64,000 nucleotides of DNA. It comes from Bacteroidota bacterium. Lineage in GTDB: Bacteria > Bacteroidota > Bacteroidia > Chitinophagales > JADIYW01. The stretch is taken from the NCBI GenBank assembly GCA_016705125.1, contig JADIYW010000001.1, positions 84,501-148,500 on the forward strand, written 5' to 3'. Position 1 is the first letter of the stretch; every line of letters starts with the position of its first letter. Below are positions 28,701 through 36,861 of this stretch, one piece after another. The notes below the pieces were generated by a model. It had not been told where the DNA came from. It searched no databases and saw only the letters and a program-made list of their open reading frames with translations. The translations under genes were made by a program, and so were the position numbers.

Positions 28701-28745
28701 CAAACCGATAAAGAGCGATTTTTACAAAAATTTATTTTACAATAA
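25743..28745 (+). CDS. Large secreted glycoside-hydrolase-like protein with LamG and T9SS domains
   Basis: 1000 residues: signal peptide (1-20), a TIM-barrel-like catalytic region to about residue 520, a LamG/concanavalin-like domain (about 665-890; NLHTGNFTIEMNVRG, DNNWHHLAIVKSG, GDIDEVRIWKIARTGNEL) and a T9SS type A sorting domain (about 910-1000; KVFPNPSSPSQI). In the barrel, VEIGNELANE (E256) and IWFSEFG (E410) look like the acid/base and nucleophile pair of clan GH-A retaining enzymes, with some resemblance to GH79/GH51/GH39. The exact family and substrate are uncertain. Monocistronic; the 220 bases before it hold no gene and no clear promoter. Confidence 0.82.
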   Translation: MKKGNLMLIACICILSNLFSQSINLSTNTLSYTNNKIMGFNPARAWAASLSNNSLNGYTGLINDLSLEPFNNLNIQVLRFPGGTLADGYHRYRNGFGLREDENNDLDFFADPSNTDLAYDLARDEQAVNDPTFYNAANYIGWNNPNGGNNNIIFPFIQYVKKLNADKNGDGIMDNNIKAHCVVNIVSHFCFRDNLRNELFNNVDLIGKINNINDLENLKNQGLISDAFYFLVIENFEMVQQLHANIGVVAVEIGNELANEGNRTTTPLDSFKMSTKLSVLQRKLLNKKVWTTQDVSSIQYYAALVKMYSNLIKNSIDNTIKIGIPVSEYVSANETWNNYLAANVYDYYNAIVMHSYFSDYTPSTIDQNLSNDFSLCNELMKNYFANGVLGKIIGINSLPVGLNKKIWFSEFGIKYDNKPVTINRSKFANTLLDGIFQFEYLLNFMELNAAPIQVGTSTVNRPIESFCHHLTIDEDLSGSQFPTYELANHSYTNTQSPKVRAAHLAYQLTKDLFKDSIFKITSHTGIDFGNTNTNVNTKLYYKKGDPNNLTDGGTIYLAYDNKSATDIAANLANLNITGNGIYTINGMDISYAYANKLYASLGTTAFMNDETLYQNNLDKTIKIVENQIINSFTGFNYRANSFGIIKITLNYTEGTGGNSCSYLKFTNTGGAGDYVNIPYKNAIQNLHTGNFTIEMNVRGLTNTNYMVLFSNAIQQFHPFKNNITIAYNRFGTNNKIEFWQNNKKYAFNLCKNLNDNNWHHLAIVKSGTKMYCFIDNPIPCGTTTYSIAGYLPPVVADWSIGGGNKYKPTGTTTLGSYFGTTGDIDEVRIWKIARTGNELMSSAYLDITPTDPNLVAYWKFNDNTQTVTDAKSLANGTLGLNTTMANDDPSYQTSGCGGSRLMSQELPIIEKVFITKESLKVFPNPSSPSQIKFEFLSLTQQNAIIQIFDVQGKQLMLKNSLLSEGIQNIETDLALIDQKGMFFISVQTDKERFLQKFILQ

Positions 28746-28754
28746 AAACAATTA

Positions 28755-29351
28755 TTATTCCGAAACAGCCTCTACCAATTCCACTTCTGGCACCATGCGT
28801 TTCATCAGGCCTTCAATGCCTTGCTTCAAAGTAACTGTAGAAGATGGACAACCACTGCATGAGCCCTGCAAAGATAATTTCAACAAACCATTCTCAAAAG
28901 AAACGAAACTAATTGCTCCCCCATCCATTTCAACAGCAGGTTTTACATATTTATCCAAAGCTCCTTTTATTCGTGCCTCGATATCCGTATCAGTAGCATG
29001 AATTTGATTCGTAGCTTTTTTAGGCTTTTCAAATCCTTCTTCAAATAACGCCTGTCCAGATTCTAAATATAATTTTATCTTTTCTTTTATTGGTAGCATA
29101 ATTTCAGCCCACATTACATCTTCTTCCTTTGTAATGGTAATAAAATTTTGACTAACAAAAACAGTAGAAATTTGCCCTAATTCAAACAAATGAACCGCTA
29201 AAGGAGCGCCTTTTGCCTCTTCTAAATTTTGTAATTCTACAAAATCATCTGGCATCAATGGGCGATTAACTACAAATTTTAATGTCGCCGGATTTGGCGT
29301 CGCCTCAGTATATATCATCACCGGAACGGTGCTTTTAATTTCATTTTCCAT
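28755..29351 (-). CDS. Nfu/NifU-type iron-sulfur scaffold protein
   Basis: 198 residues. An N-terminal Nfu_N domain (about 10-95; YTEATPNPATLKFVVNRPL) and a C-terminal NifU domain (about 125-195) with the cluster-binding CxxC in LQGSCSGCPSSTVTLKQGIE. Carries 4Fe-4S clusters to target apoproteins. Typical Bacteroidota Nfu length. Convergent with the glycosidase-like gene. Confidence 0.92.
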   Translation of the reverse strand: MENEIKSTVPVMIYTEATPNPATLKFVVNRPLMPDDFVELQNLEEAKGAPLAVHLFELGQISTVFVSQNFITITKEEDVMWAEIMLPIKEKIKLYLESGQALFEEGFEKPKKATNQIHATDTDIEARIKGALDKYVKPAVEMDGGAISFVSFENGLLKLSLQGSCSGCPSSTVTLKQGIEGLMKRMVPEVELVEAVSE

Positions 29352-29355
29352 GCTA

Positions 29356-29363
29356 CAAAAATA
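29356..29363 (-). promoter_or_regulatory. Promoter -7 box (TATTTTTG) of nfu
   Basis: Exact TAnnTTTG on the minus strand, only 4 bases before the nfu ATG (29351). Upstream TTG-type -33 candidates exist at about 29380-29387. Implies a leaderless or near-leaderless mRNA. Confidence 0.5.
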
Positions 29364-29411
29364 AGATTACATTTCAATACAAAACAATAAATAACTGTTA
29401 ATGGTTCTAAA

Positions 29412-30584
29412 TTAGGTATTATTACTGCTTTTTTTTGTGTCAAACAACAAAAAAAGAATCGAAAAAACCACAACCAACATTACAGAACCCTCATTTATCT
29501 CCAATATACGTTGGTTTTCTGGGATGCTTAAAAACAATAAAACGGTTATTAATCCTCTTGGGCCATAAAATAAAATGGTTTTCCAATTTTCTTTCGACAA
29601 AAAATAAATAAAAATTAAACGTGTAAATATTATTACTCCAAAAATGACACTTCCAATTTGGAGATTTTCTCTCAATACGAGGGTATTCAATTCGATTGAA
29701 TAACCAAATAAAATAAAGAAAATGGTTCGCATAAAAAAAACGGACTCTGATGAAATTAATTCAAAATGTTTAATGCTATTATTCAGATTTTCAACATTAA
29801 AATAAGGCATAATTTTACTAAATAAAAGCCTTTCAAAATTTCCAAGGACCAAACCAAAAATCATTATCAATAATAAAGGCGATAAATGCATCCATTTGCC
29901 TAACCCGTAAAGGATTAACAAAAAACCAAAAATGGGCAAAAACTTGACCTTTTGTTTTATTCTATTTAAGTAAAAAATTAAAATCCCCGAGAATAGGATT
30001 GCTGCTATTATGCTAAGTATAAAGATTATGCCATAATTAAGTACATTACTCCATGACGGCACTGCATAAATTATGAAAAAATTGAACCACAAAACCCCTA
30101 TTATGTCTGATAATGAACTTTCATATACAACAAATTCTCTATCCTTTTTTGGCAACTGTTTGGCACTTGAAATGGCCACTGCACTGCTGATTACACAAAA
30201 AGGAATAACATTTACTATTGCTTTGTGAAATGAAACTGTTGCGTAATATTGTAAATAAAATGCTAATAAAATAGAACAACCGATTACACCAATCAAAGCA
30301 GCAAAAAAGGTAGAAAAAACTAATTTCTTTTTTTCTTTGGCGATGCGTAATTCTAAACTCCCTTCTAAAACAATTAAAACCAAAGCTACTGTACCAATAA
30401 TAGGTAAAACTTTGTTTACAAAAGGCAATACAAAACCAATATAATCCCCTGTTTGCCTAATAATAATTCCCGACAAAAGCAATAATAAAACAGATGGAAC
30501 TTTTAATTTTTGACTTATTTCATCAAATAAATGGGAAAACAAGAGTACCAAACCTGCAACAAGTATGTATAAGGCTACATTCAT
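29412..30584 (-). CDS. Monovalent cation:proton antiporter
   Basis: 390 residues with about 11-12 hydrophobic helices. The CPA-type Na+/H+ exchanger fold is indicated by the N-terminal repeat (KVPSVLLLLLSGIIIRQTGDYIG, VALVLIVLEGSLELR), an internal YESSLSDIIGVLWF at the position of the ion-binding acidic residues, and the C-terminal FYGPRGLITVLLFLSI motif. It lacks a C-terminal TrkA or soluble domain. Probably Na+ or K+ homeostasis or pH regulation. Confidence 0.88.
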   Translation of the reverse strand: MNVALYILVAGLVLLFSHLFDEISQKLKVPSVLLLLLSGIIIRQTGDYIGFVLPFVNKVLPIIGTVALVLIVLEGSLELRIAKEKKKLVFSTFFAALIGVIGCSILLAFYLQYYATVSFHKAIVNVIPFCVISSAVAISSAKQLPKKDREFVVYESSLSDIIGVLWFNFFIIYAVPSWSNVLNYGIIFILSIIAAILFSGILIFYLNRIKQKVKFLPIFGFLLILYGLGKWMHLSPLLLIMIFGLVLGNFERLLFSKIMPYFNVENLNNSIKHFELISSESVFFMRTIFFILFGYSIELNTLVLRENLQIGSVIFGVIIFTRLIFIYFLSKENWKTILFYGPRGLITVLLFLSIPENQRILEINEGSVMLVVVFSILFLLFDTKKSSNNT

Positions 30585-30628
30585 TTATTTTCCTTTTTTT
30601 TATGTTAAATATCAAATTCTAACCCAAA

Positions 30629-31387
30629 TTATTGTTTAAAGATAATGGAGGTTGAGGCCTGAGCTGTTGGAAGAACCAATATTTCCTCAATATTTACATG
30701 CTTGGGTTGGTTAGCAATAAAATATATTGATTCTGCCACATCTTCTGCTTTTAAAGGCTCAAATCCATCGTACGTTTTATCTGCCATTTCCTTATTTCCT
30801 TTATATCGCACCACCGAGAATTCTGTTTCAACGGCTCCAGGACTAACTGCCGAAACTTTTATTCCTTCTTTTAACAGGTCGATACGCATGCTTCTCGTTA
30901 TTGCCTTTACGGCATGTTTGGTACCACAATATACATTTCCTCCTCCATAATATTCATGACCGGCCAAGGATCCAATATTAATTATATGCCCCTTTTTATT
31001 TGCTATAAACAAAGGCACTATTTCTCGGGTTACATACAATAATCCCTTCATATTTGTATCAATCATTCTGTCCCAATCCTCATATAAGCCTTCTTGCAAT
31101 GGACTACGCCCTACCGCCAAGCCTGCATTATTAACCAATACTCCAATGTTTTTCCATTTTCCGGATAAAGAATGAATGCTATTTTTTACCTCCTCTAATT
31201 GTGTAATGTCAAAACATAAAGGCAAAACGGCCACTTGATGCTTTTCCTGAATGCGTGCAGCTAAAGTATTTAATTTCTCTATTCTTCTGCCCGAAATAAT
31301 TACATGCCAACCCTCTGCTGCAAATTTCCATGCAGTAGCTTCTCCTATTCCAGATGTAGAACCAGTTATAAATGCAATTTTTTCCAT
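30629..31387 (-). CDS. Short-chain dehydrogenase/reductase (YdfG-like)
   Basis: 252 residues. Rossmann motif TGSTSGIG at the N-terminus, NNAG, the catalytic Ser about residue 140 and YCGTK (YxxxK) about 153-157. Resembles NADP-dependent YdfG/serine 3-dehydrogenase-type SDRs (GRRIEKL after beta-2 suggests NADP). Substrate not determinable. Divergent from the mazG-like gene. Confidence 0.9.
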   Translation of the reverse strand: MEKIAFITGSTSGIGEATAWKFAAEGWHVIISGRRIEKLNTLAARIQEKHQVAVLPLCFDITQLEEVKNSIHSLSGKWKNIGVLVNNAGLAVGRSPLQEGLYEDWDRMIDTNMKGLLYVTREIVPLFIANKKGHIINIGSLAGHEYYGGGNVYCGTKHAVKAITRSMRIDLLKEGIKVSAVSPGAVETEFSVVRYKGNKEMADKTYDGFEPLKAEDVAESIYFIANQPKHVNIEEILVLPTAQASTSIIFKQ

Positions 31388-31449
31388 CCATTAATTTTTT
31401 GTAATATTGAACAAAAATACAAATATTTACTGAACAATAAACTTTCATT

Positions 31450-31773
31450 ATGACGATTAAAGATACACAACAATTAGTTGACGAATGGATAAAAAATACA
31501 GGCGTAAGGTACTTCAATGAATTGACTAATATGGCTATTCTTACAGAAGAAGTGGGTGAAGTAGCCAGAATTATAAGCAGAAAATATGGCGAACAATCTT
31601 TTAAAGAATCGGACAAAGATAAAGACTTAGCAGATGAATTGGCAGATGTTTTGTTTGTGCTTGTTTGTATAGCTAATCAAACTGGAATTGACCTAACTGA
31701 TGCAATTTTAAAAAACTTAGAAAAAAAAACTATTCGTGATGCAACAAGACACAAAGAAAATCCAAAACTTTAG
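31450..31773 (+). CDS. MazG-like nucleotide pyrophosphohydrolase
   Basis: 107 residues. The all-alpha NTP-PPase signature is complete: EEVGEVAR (E33, E34, E37) and DELADVLF (E66, D69) bind Mg2+. A single-domain protein, close to the iMazG/YpjD type. Hydrolyses NTPs or dNTPs to the monophosphate, a house-cleaning role. Confidence 0.9.
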   Translation: MTIKDTQQLVDEWIKNTGVRYFNELTNMAILTEEVGEVARIISRKYGEQSFKESDKDKDLADELADVLFVLVCIANQTGIDLTDAILKNLEKKTIRDATRHKENPKL

Positions 31774-31800
31774 GTTTTCTTTGTAATAAAAAAATATGCT

Positions 31801-32601
31801 ATGAAAAATATAATTTCAACAATCTGCCAATTTTTAGTTGTTATTCTTTTTTTTAGTTGTTCCAAAAAAGAAGAAATAAAACCAATATTTTCTATTGAGC
31901 CAAATTGTGGTACCGAGGCCGCTCTTTCAACTTGCCTAACACCCAAGTTTTCTCCCGAATACTATATCGATCAGGGGGTGAAATATTTTTTAACTATGCA
32001 ATCTGATATTCCCATATCTGTAATTCCAAAATATTCGGATTTGGTAGTACGGTGGGAATGGAAACCATGGCTATTGCTTACTGGCTATGAAAAAAAAGGG
32101 TTAATTCAATCTAATATTGTTCTCAAGTTAAATCCTACTGCTTACGATTTACTGGATTGTAAATATTTTGACACTCAGCCATTTTGTAGATGTCACGTGA
32201 TTTTTGATTATGGTGGAGAACCTTGTCCGATTTATGAAGAATTTACTTTTAACGACCAAGGTGAAATTACCTTTATTGAAGCCTGGTCAGATTTTGAAAG
32301 TTTATTGCCAATGACTTCAGGTGCAGATGGGATTTGGGACGAAAAAGAATATTGGGGAGAGACAGACGTATATCGACTTTCAACCAAGGTACCTGGCCTT
32401 GGAAATGAAACTGGCAGAATAAACATAAATTCTGAGGCAATGAAAAAAGCTATCAAAGTAGATAAGGATGTTGCTGATATGGTGAGAAGAATCAAAGATC
32501 CATATGGCACTTATTATCAACAAATTAAAAATAATTTTCAAGAATTACAGGGCGGTTGCGAGGCACCCGAAGGCGATATTTATCCTTATTATGCTCCATG
32601 A
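31801..32601 (+). CDS. Lipoprotein of unknown function
   Basis: 266 residues. Lipoprotein signal (MKNIISTICQFLVVILFFSC, Cys about 20, then SKKEEIKP). The remainder has several Cys (NCGTEAALSTC, LLDCKY, PFCRCHVIF, EPCPIYEEF) that could form disulfides, and a proline/tyrosine-rich end (EGDIYPYYAP). No family recognised. 28 bases after the mazG-like gene. Confidence 0.72.
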   Translation: MKNIISTICQFLVVILFFSCSKKEEIKPIFSIEPNCGTEAALSTCLTPKFSPEYYIDQGVKYFLTMQSDIPISVIPKYSDLVVRWEWKPWLLLTGYEKKGLIQSNIVLKLNPTAYDLLDCKYFDTQPFCRCHVIFDYGGEPCPIYEEFTFNDQGEITFIEAWSDFESLLPMTSGADGIWDEKEYWGETDVYRLSTKVPGLGNETGRININSEAMKKAIKVDKDVADMVRRIKDPYGTYYQQIKNNFQELQGGCEAPEGDIYPYYAP

Positions 32602-32618
32602 TTTTTTTAAAAAAAATA

Positions 32619-32626
32619 TACTTTTG
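32619..32626 (+). promoter_or_regulatory. Promoter -7 box (TACTTTTG) of the SRPBCC gene
   Basis: Exact TAnnTTTG 30 bases before the ATG at 32657. No clear -33 element. Confidence 0.4.
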
Positions 32627-32656
32627 TGTTTGTTTTGATTAACTAAAAAATATTTT

Positions 32657-33238
32657 ATGAAATTTTTAAAAATTATATTGTCAATTGTTGCTGGTTTGGC
32701 TTTAGTAGTATTTGGTGGCGCTTTTTTATTGCCAGAACACACCCATGTGGAAGAAATTAAAGTGTTAAACATTCCAATTAATACAGCATTTTACCAAATA
32801 AACAATCTAAACAATTGGAATAATTGGTCGCCATGGCATAAAATGACCAATGAAAAAGATACAAAATATATTTATGGCACTACCATCCAAGGCAAAGGAG
32901 CCAATTATTCGTGGAAAAGTAAAAATAAAATGATTGGAAATGGAAGTCTCAAAATAACAGAAAGCATTACTAATGAATTAGTTAAAACTTCAATGGCTTT
33001 TGAAGGCAACGGAGATGCTACTAGTGATTTTATTTTAAAACCATCTGGCGATGGAACTGAAATAACTTGGACTTTCGATTCAGATGCAACTGGCGCAATT
33101 AATAAATGGATGTCGCTAATGATGAAAAGTCAATTAAAAAAAACATTTAAGCAAGGATTTGAATATTTAGAAGCATATGCAACTGAGCATCCAGAGGTGC
33201 CGGAAATTGACGTTTTTGTAGATACCATTCCGCAATAA
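32657..33238 (+). CDS. SRPBCC (START-like) family protein with membrane anchor
   Basis: 193 residues. One N-terminal membrane segment (IILSIVAGLALVVFGGAFLL), then a polyketide-cyclase/START-like domain: the early WNNWSPWHKM and later TWTFDSDATGAINKWMSLM are typical of Bacteroidota SRPBCC proteins annotated as polyketide cyclase-like. Ligand unknown; no link to the polyketide synthases at 50-60 kb is implied. Followed by a terminator. Confidence 0.85.
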   Translation: MKFLKIILSIVAGLALVVFGGAFLLPEHTHVEEIKVLNIPINTAFYQINNLNNWNNWSPWHKMTNEKDTKYIYGTTIQGKGANYSWKSKNKMIGNGSLKITESITNELVKTSMAFEGNGDATSDFILKPSGDGTEITWTFDSDATGAINKWMSLMMKSQLKKTFKQGFEYLEAYATEHPEVPEIDVFVDTIPQ

Positions 33239-33240
33239 AA

Positions 33241-33268
33241 AAAAAGAGGCAAATGCCTCTTTTTTTTA
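33241..33268. terminator. Rho-independent terminator, bidirectional
   Basis: AGAGGCA (33245-33251) and its complement (33254-33260) with A-run before and T-run after. Lies between two convergent genes. Confidence 0.8.
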
Positions 33269-33275
33269 AATCATT

Positions 33276-33737
33276 CTATGGCTTTGGTTTGGGTTGACTT
33301 TGAGGATTCTCCTTGGCTTTCTCAATAAGCATCTTTTTAAACTGCTCCTCCACCATCAACAATTTTGCTACTTTTTTTACAGGCAATACTTTTTTAAACT
33401 CACCTACATATTTTTTCAACAAATCTAACTCTTTTGATCTCCAGGCAATTTGATTTTCAATCAATTTCTGAGCCTCTGCATCTGTCAATTGATCCAATGG
33501 TTTAAAGTCTTCTTTTTCTCCAAGTGTCGATTTTCTAGCTGCCTTTTTCTCTGCTTCATATTGATTATAAATTGGCCAAAATACTTTTGCTTCCTCTGGA
33601 GTAAGCTGCAGTTTGTTGGTAATAAACCCAACCTTCATGGCTTCTATTTTTTGTGGATCACCTGCTTTTGGTGGTGGAGTTTGTCCATTTCCTATAAAAA
33701 TAACAAACAATAATAAAGGCAATAATAATTTTTTCAT
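33276..33737 (-). CDS. Small periplasmic helical protein, Spy/LTxxQ-like
   Basis: 153 residues. Signal peptide (MKKLLLPLLLFVIFIGNG), then an all-alpha, highly charged domain: KLQLTPEEAKVFWPIYNQYEAEKKAARK, QLTDAEAQKLIENQ, and a Pro/Gln/Lys-rich tail. This resembles the Spy/CpxP-like chaperone sensors found beside ECF sigma factor genes in Bacteroidota. Third gene of the ECF sigma operon (gap 18 bases). Confidence 0.78.
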   Translation of the reverse strand: MKKLLLPLLLFVIFIGNGQTPPPKAGDPQKIEAMKVGFITNKLQLTPEEAKVFWPIYNQYEAEKKAARKSTLGEKEDFKPLDQLTDAEAQKLIENQIAWRSKELDLLKKYVGEFKKVLPVKKVAKLLMVEEQFKKMLIEKAKENPQSQPKPKP

Positions 33738-33755
33738 CTCTTTTGTTTTTTGTTT

Positions 33756-34373
33756 TTAAAATATTTCTGAAAAATCTTCTTCATTTAATTCGTTTATGTT
33801 TTCATATAAATAACTGTTTAGTTCTTCACTAGTTATCTCTTCTACATTTTTAATTTCTTCTGTAAATTCAATCCCCACAAGCTGTTCTGTTTCAAATTCA
33901 TGCGTATTTGCAGCAATATAATTTAATGCTTCGGTTTTAGAAATTGAAGCCAAATAATCTATTTCCTCTATGCTTTGATTACTTTTAAAATAATCTGTTC
34001 CTTTTATAAAAAAGAAAAATAAGGTGGCTGCAATGGCAATTTTTGTTAATAATGGCAAAAAACTCAACCTAACACGCTCTCTTCCTCTTGAAATATTTAT
34101 AATTTTCCTCTTCGGCGTTTTTGATTCCTCTTCTATTTCCCTTTCTTTTATTTTGGCAAAAACGGCCGACTCTATATTGTCAAAATAATCCGTCGGAATA
34201 TCAATATCTATTTCATTTTCAACTTGCATTCGTCGATCCAAAAATTGATTTTCAACCGAATCAAAATACCCATTTGGTACTACTATATTTTTATCTGTTC
34301 CTTCTGCTTTTATTTTAAAAAGTATGGGCGATAATTCCTCCAATTCGTTTAATATTTCTTTTCTCTTTTCCAT
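33756..34373 (-). CDS. Single-pass membrane protein in ECF operon
   Basis: 205 residues. A cytosolic acidic N-terminal part, a basic stretch before one membrane helix (LLTKIAIAATLFFFFI, about 110-128) and a Glu-rich outer part. The N-terminal half holds two similar segments (IVVPNGYFDSVENQFL and IDIPTDYFDNIESAVF), an internal duplication. The position after the sigma gene is that of an anti-sigma factor, but no HxxxCxxC zinc motif is present, so the anti-sigma role is a guess. Confidence 0.75.
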   Translation of the reverse strand: MEKRKEILNELEELSPILFKIKAEGTDKNIVVPNGYFDSVENQFLDRRMQVENEIDIDIPTDYFDNIESAVFAKIKEREIEEESKTPKRKIINISRGRERVRLSFLPLLTKIAIAATLFFFFIKGTDYFKSNQSIEEIDYLASISKTEALNYIAANTHEFETEQLVGIEFTEEIKNVEEITSEELNSYLYENINELNEEDFSEIF

Positions 34374-34411
34374 TTCTTTCTATCTATTTGACGCTCACTG
34401 ATTAAAAAGGT

Positions 34412-34951
34412 TTAAACGGTCAATACAAATTGTTCTACTTTTTTTACAGCATGAAAATAAGATGCCTTTAAAGCTCCAATGGAGGTTTCTAATACCTCAC
34501 TCATTTTTTCATAGGGCATTTCATCGTAATAGCGCAATATAAAAACCTGTTTTTGCTTATCTGGGAGTATAGCAATGGCTTTTTCCAATCTTTCTACTAA
34601 ATCATTACTATGCAAGCCATCGGCTGTTCCTTTTTCTCCAATGCTCTGGGTTTCTATGCCAATTTCATTTCTTTTTTTTGTCTTATTGATGTACGTTATG
34701 CTTTCATTTGATGCAATTCGGTATAGCCATGAATACAAACTACTATCGCCTCTAAATTGCTCAATAGATACCCAAACTTTTAAAAAGGTATTTTGAAGAA
34801 TATCATTCGCATCTTCATGATTGCTTACATACCTTCTTATGTGATAATACAATTGTTTTTTATAGGTACTCATTAAAACCCTAAAACCTTCCTCCTTTTC
34901 CTCGGGCAGTTTAATTTTTGCTAATATTTCATTGTCTGTAATGGTCATCAT
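34412..34951 (-). CDS. ECF-type RNA polymerase sigma factor
   Basis: 179 residues. Region 2 (YYHIRRYVSNHEDANDILQNTFLKVW, then FRGDSSLYSWLYRIASNESI) and region 4 (AIAILPDKQKQVFILRYYDEMPYEKMSEVLETSIGALKASYFHAVKKV) are clear. First gene of a three-gene minus-strand operon with the membrane protein and the Spy-like protein; likely senses envelope stress through them. No ECF-type autoregulatory box is recognised upstream. Confidence 0.93.
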   Translation of the reverse strand: MMTITDNEILAKIKLPEEKEEGFRVLMSTYKKQLYYHIRRYVSNHEDANDILQNTFLKVWVSIEQFRGDSSLYSWLYRIASNESITYINKTKKRNEIGIETQSIGEKGTADGLHSNDLVERLEKAIAILPDKQKQVFILRYYDEMPYEKMSEVLETSIGALKASYFHAVKKVEQFVLTV

Positions 34952-34994
34952 TTATTTGACTACGTAAACATGAAAAGGTTTAATTCAATTTAAA

Positions 34995-35741
34995 CTATTT
35001 TTTGCAAAGTGAAAGCAATTGGGCTTTTGTGCCATTAAATACATTAAAATCTACATGTGCCTTTATGCCATTTACATTTCCCTCACAGCTATATTGCCAA
35101 AAATGCCATTTACTATCTATCCTCGGCCTGTATAATTGTCCATAATGTGCTATCCAAAAGGGATAATCCCCAAAATCGTCTTTTAAATACTTTTTATAAT
35201 AATGTATATTGCAATAAATAATTGGTTTCATTCCATATTTTGCTTCAAGGGCAATTAAACAATTCTTTAAGGTGGCCACCATCTGCGGTTTCGTTCTTCC
35301 ATTTTCCTCCTCCACATCTACCACAGGTGGCAAATCGCCTTTTTCAATTTTTACCCTTTTTATAAAAAACTGCGCCTGTGAAGCACCCGAAATATTTGGA
35401 TGAAAATATAAATATGCTCCTCTGATTAAATTATGCTCTTTGGCATTCCTCCAATTGCTCTTAAAAAACATATCTGTCCAATAATTCCCTTCCGTAGCTT
35501 TAATAAACACAAAATCTAGTTGAACATCTTTGTCCTTCATTTCTTTTACTGCCTTCCAATCAATTAATTTTTGGTACCTCGACACATCTATACCATGTAC
35601 AGTATAATTTTTTGGCACATGAATGCCGAAGTTGGGATAATAAACTGTTTTATAAAATAGATAATCTTTGCCTAAATACAAGCCAAGCCCTAATAAAATA
35701 GCTAAAATTTGGATTCCAAATACAATTTTAAAAACTTTCAT
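34995..35741 (-). CDS. GH25-family lysozyme/muramidase
   Basis: 248 residues. An N-terminal membrane segment (FGIQILAILLGLGLYLG) anchors a GH25 domain: HGIDVSRYQKLIDWKAV carries the first catalytic Asp region, FIKATEG follows, and PPVVDVEEENG the acidic pair, ending with WHFWQYS. Cleaves the beta-1,4 MurNAc-GlcNAc bond. Stands as a single gene. Confidence 0.9.
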   Translation of the reverse strand: MKVFKIVFGIQILAILLGLGLYLGKDYLFYKTVYYPNFGIHVPKNYTVHGIDVSRYQKLIDWKAVKEMKDKDVQLDFVFIKATEGNYWTDMFFKSNWRNAKEHNLIRGAYLYFHPNISGASQAQFFIKRVKIEKGDLPPVVDVEEENGRTKPQMVATLKNCLIALEAKYGMKPIIYCNIHYYKKYLKDDFGDYPFWIAHYGQLYRPRIDSKWHFWQYSCEGNVNGIKAHVDFNVFNGTKAQLLSLCKK

Positions 35742-35801
35742 TTATACAAAGAAACCTAAAAAACTAAAAATGAAATCTTAATAAATATTATTTCACTATT
35801 T

Positions 35802-36764
35802 TTATTTCCTAGCAATCGCCTTTTTCGCTGCTTCAATTATATTTTGAGGCATCAATCCATATTTTTCTAGCAATTGATCTGGTGTGCCACTCTCTCCAAA
35901 AGAATCATTTACAGCCACATACTCTTGTGGAATAGGCATATGTTGTATAAGCACTTGTGCTACGCTATCGCCTAAGCCTCCATTTCTTTGGTGTTCCTCT
36001 GCTGTTACTATACACTTCGTTTTCGAAGCCGATTTCAAAATTGCATCTATGTCCAGAGGCTTTATCGTATGCATGTTGATCAATTCTACCGAAATGCCTT
36101 GTTTCTCCAATTCCTGAGCAGCCAATACTGCATTCCAAACAAGGTGTCCGCAGGCAATAATGGTCACATCGATTCCTTCAGCCAAAACTTGCGCCTTTCC
36201 AATCTCAAATGTTGCGTCTTCAGATGGCGTAAATATAGGCCAAACGGGTCTTCCAAAACGCAAATATGTGGGGCCATGACGCTCAATAATTGCTTTTGTG
36301 GCTAAGCGCGTTTGGTTATAGTCTGCTGGCACCACTACGGTCATATTCGGCAACATTTTCATCAAGCCAATATCTTCTAATATTTGATGTGTTGCACCGT
36401 CTTCGCCTAAGGTTAAACCTGCATGCGAGCAACATATTTTTACATTTTTGTCGGAATAAGCAACCGATTGTCGAATTTGATCGTAAACCCTACCTGTTCC
36501 AAAATTGGCAAATGTAGTGGCAACTGGTATTTTTCCACCAATAGTTAATCCAGCGGCCATGCCTATCATATTTGCCTCTGCTATTCCTGTTTGTATAAAT
36601 CGGGTTGGGAAATGTTCGATAAATTTCTCCAATTTTAACGACCCAACCAAATCAGCACATAGCGCAACTACATTTTCATTCTGTTGTCCGGCTTCAAATA
36701 TACCAACGCCAAATCCTGACCTTGTATCTTTTTTCTCTGTAAATGTGATATCGTGTATTGACAT
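35802..36764 (-). CDS. Transketolase, C-terminal subunit
   Basis: 320 residues, split-type transketolase C-subunit. The pyrimidine-binding domain (DLVGSLKLEKFIEHFPTRFIQTGIAEANMIGMAAGL holds the catalytic Glu region) and the C-terminal domain (TAEEHQRNGGLGDSVAQVL) are complete. Works with the N-subunit encoded upstream in the same direction (36972-37712). Non-oxidative pentose phosphate pathway. Confidence 0.93.
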   Translation of the reverse strand: MSIHDITFTEKKDTRSGFGVGIFEAGQQNENVVALCADLVGSLKLEKFIEHFPTRFIQTGIAEANMIGMAAGLTIGGKIPVATTFANFGTGRVYDQIRQSVAYSDKNVKICCSHAGLTLGEDGATHQILEDIGLMKMLPNMTVVVPADYNQTRLATKAIIERHGPTYLRFGRPVWPIFTPSEDATFEIGKAQVLAEGIDVTIIACGHLVWNAVLAAQELEKQGISVELINMHTIKPLDIDAILKSASKTKCIVTAEEHQRNGGLGDSVAQVLIQHMPIPQEYVAVNDSFGESGTPDQLLEKYGLMPQNIIEAAKKAIARK

Positions 36765-36861
36765 TATTTTGTTTTGTAATTAAATAAATTTGCGCTTTTA
36801 TTAGTCAAATTAGCTAATTAGCTAATTACTAAATTATTTCATTTAAAAATTAATAATCCTA

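Noticed and set aside
32657..33238. SRPBCC (polyketide-cyclase-like) gene as part of the polyketide pathway.
   Set aside because: It lies 17 kb away, has its own promoter and terminator, and the domain name is historical; no link.
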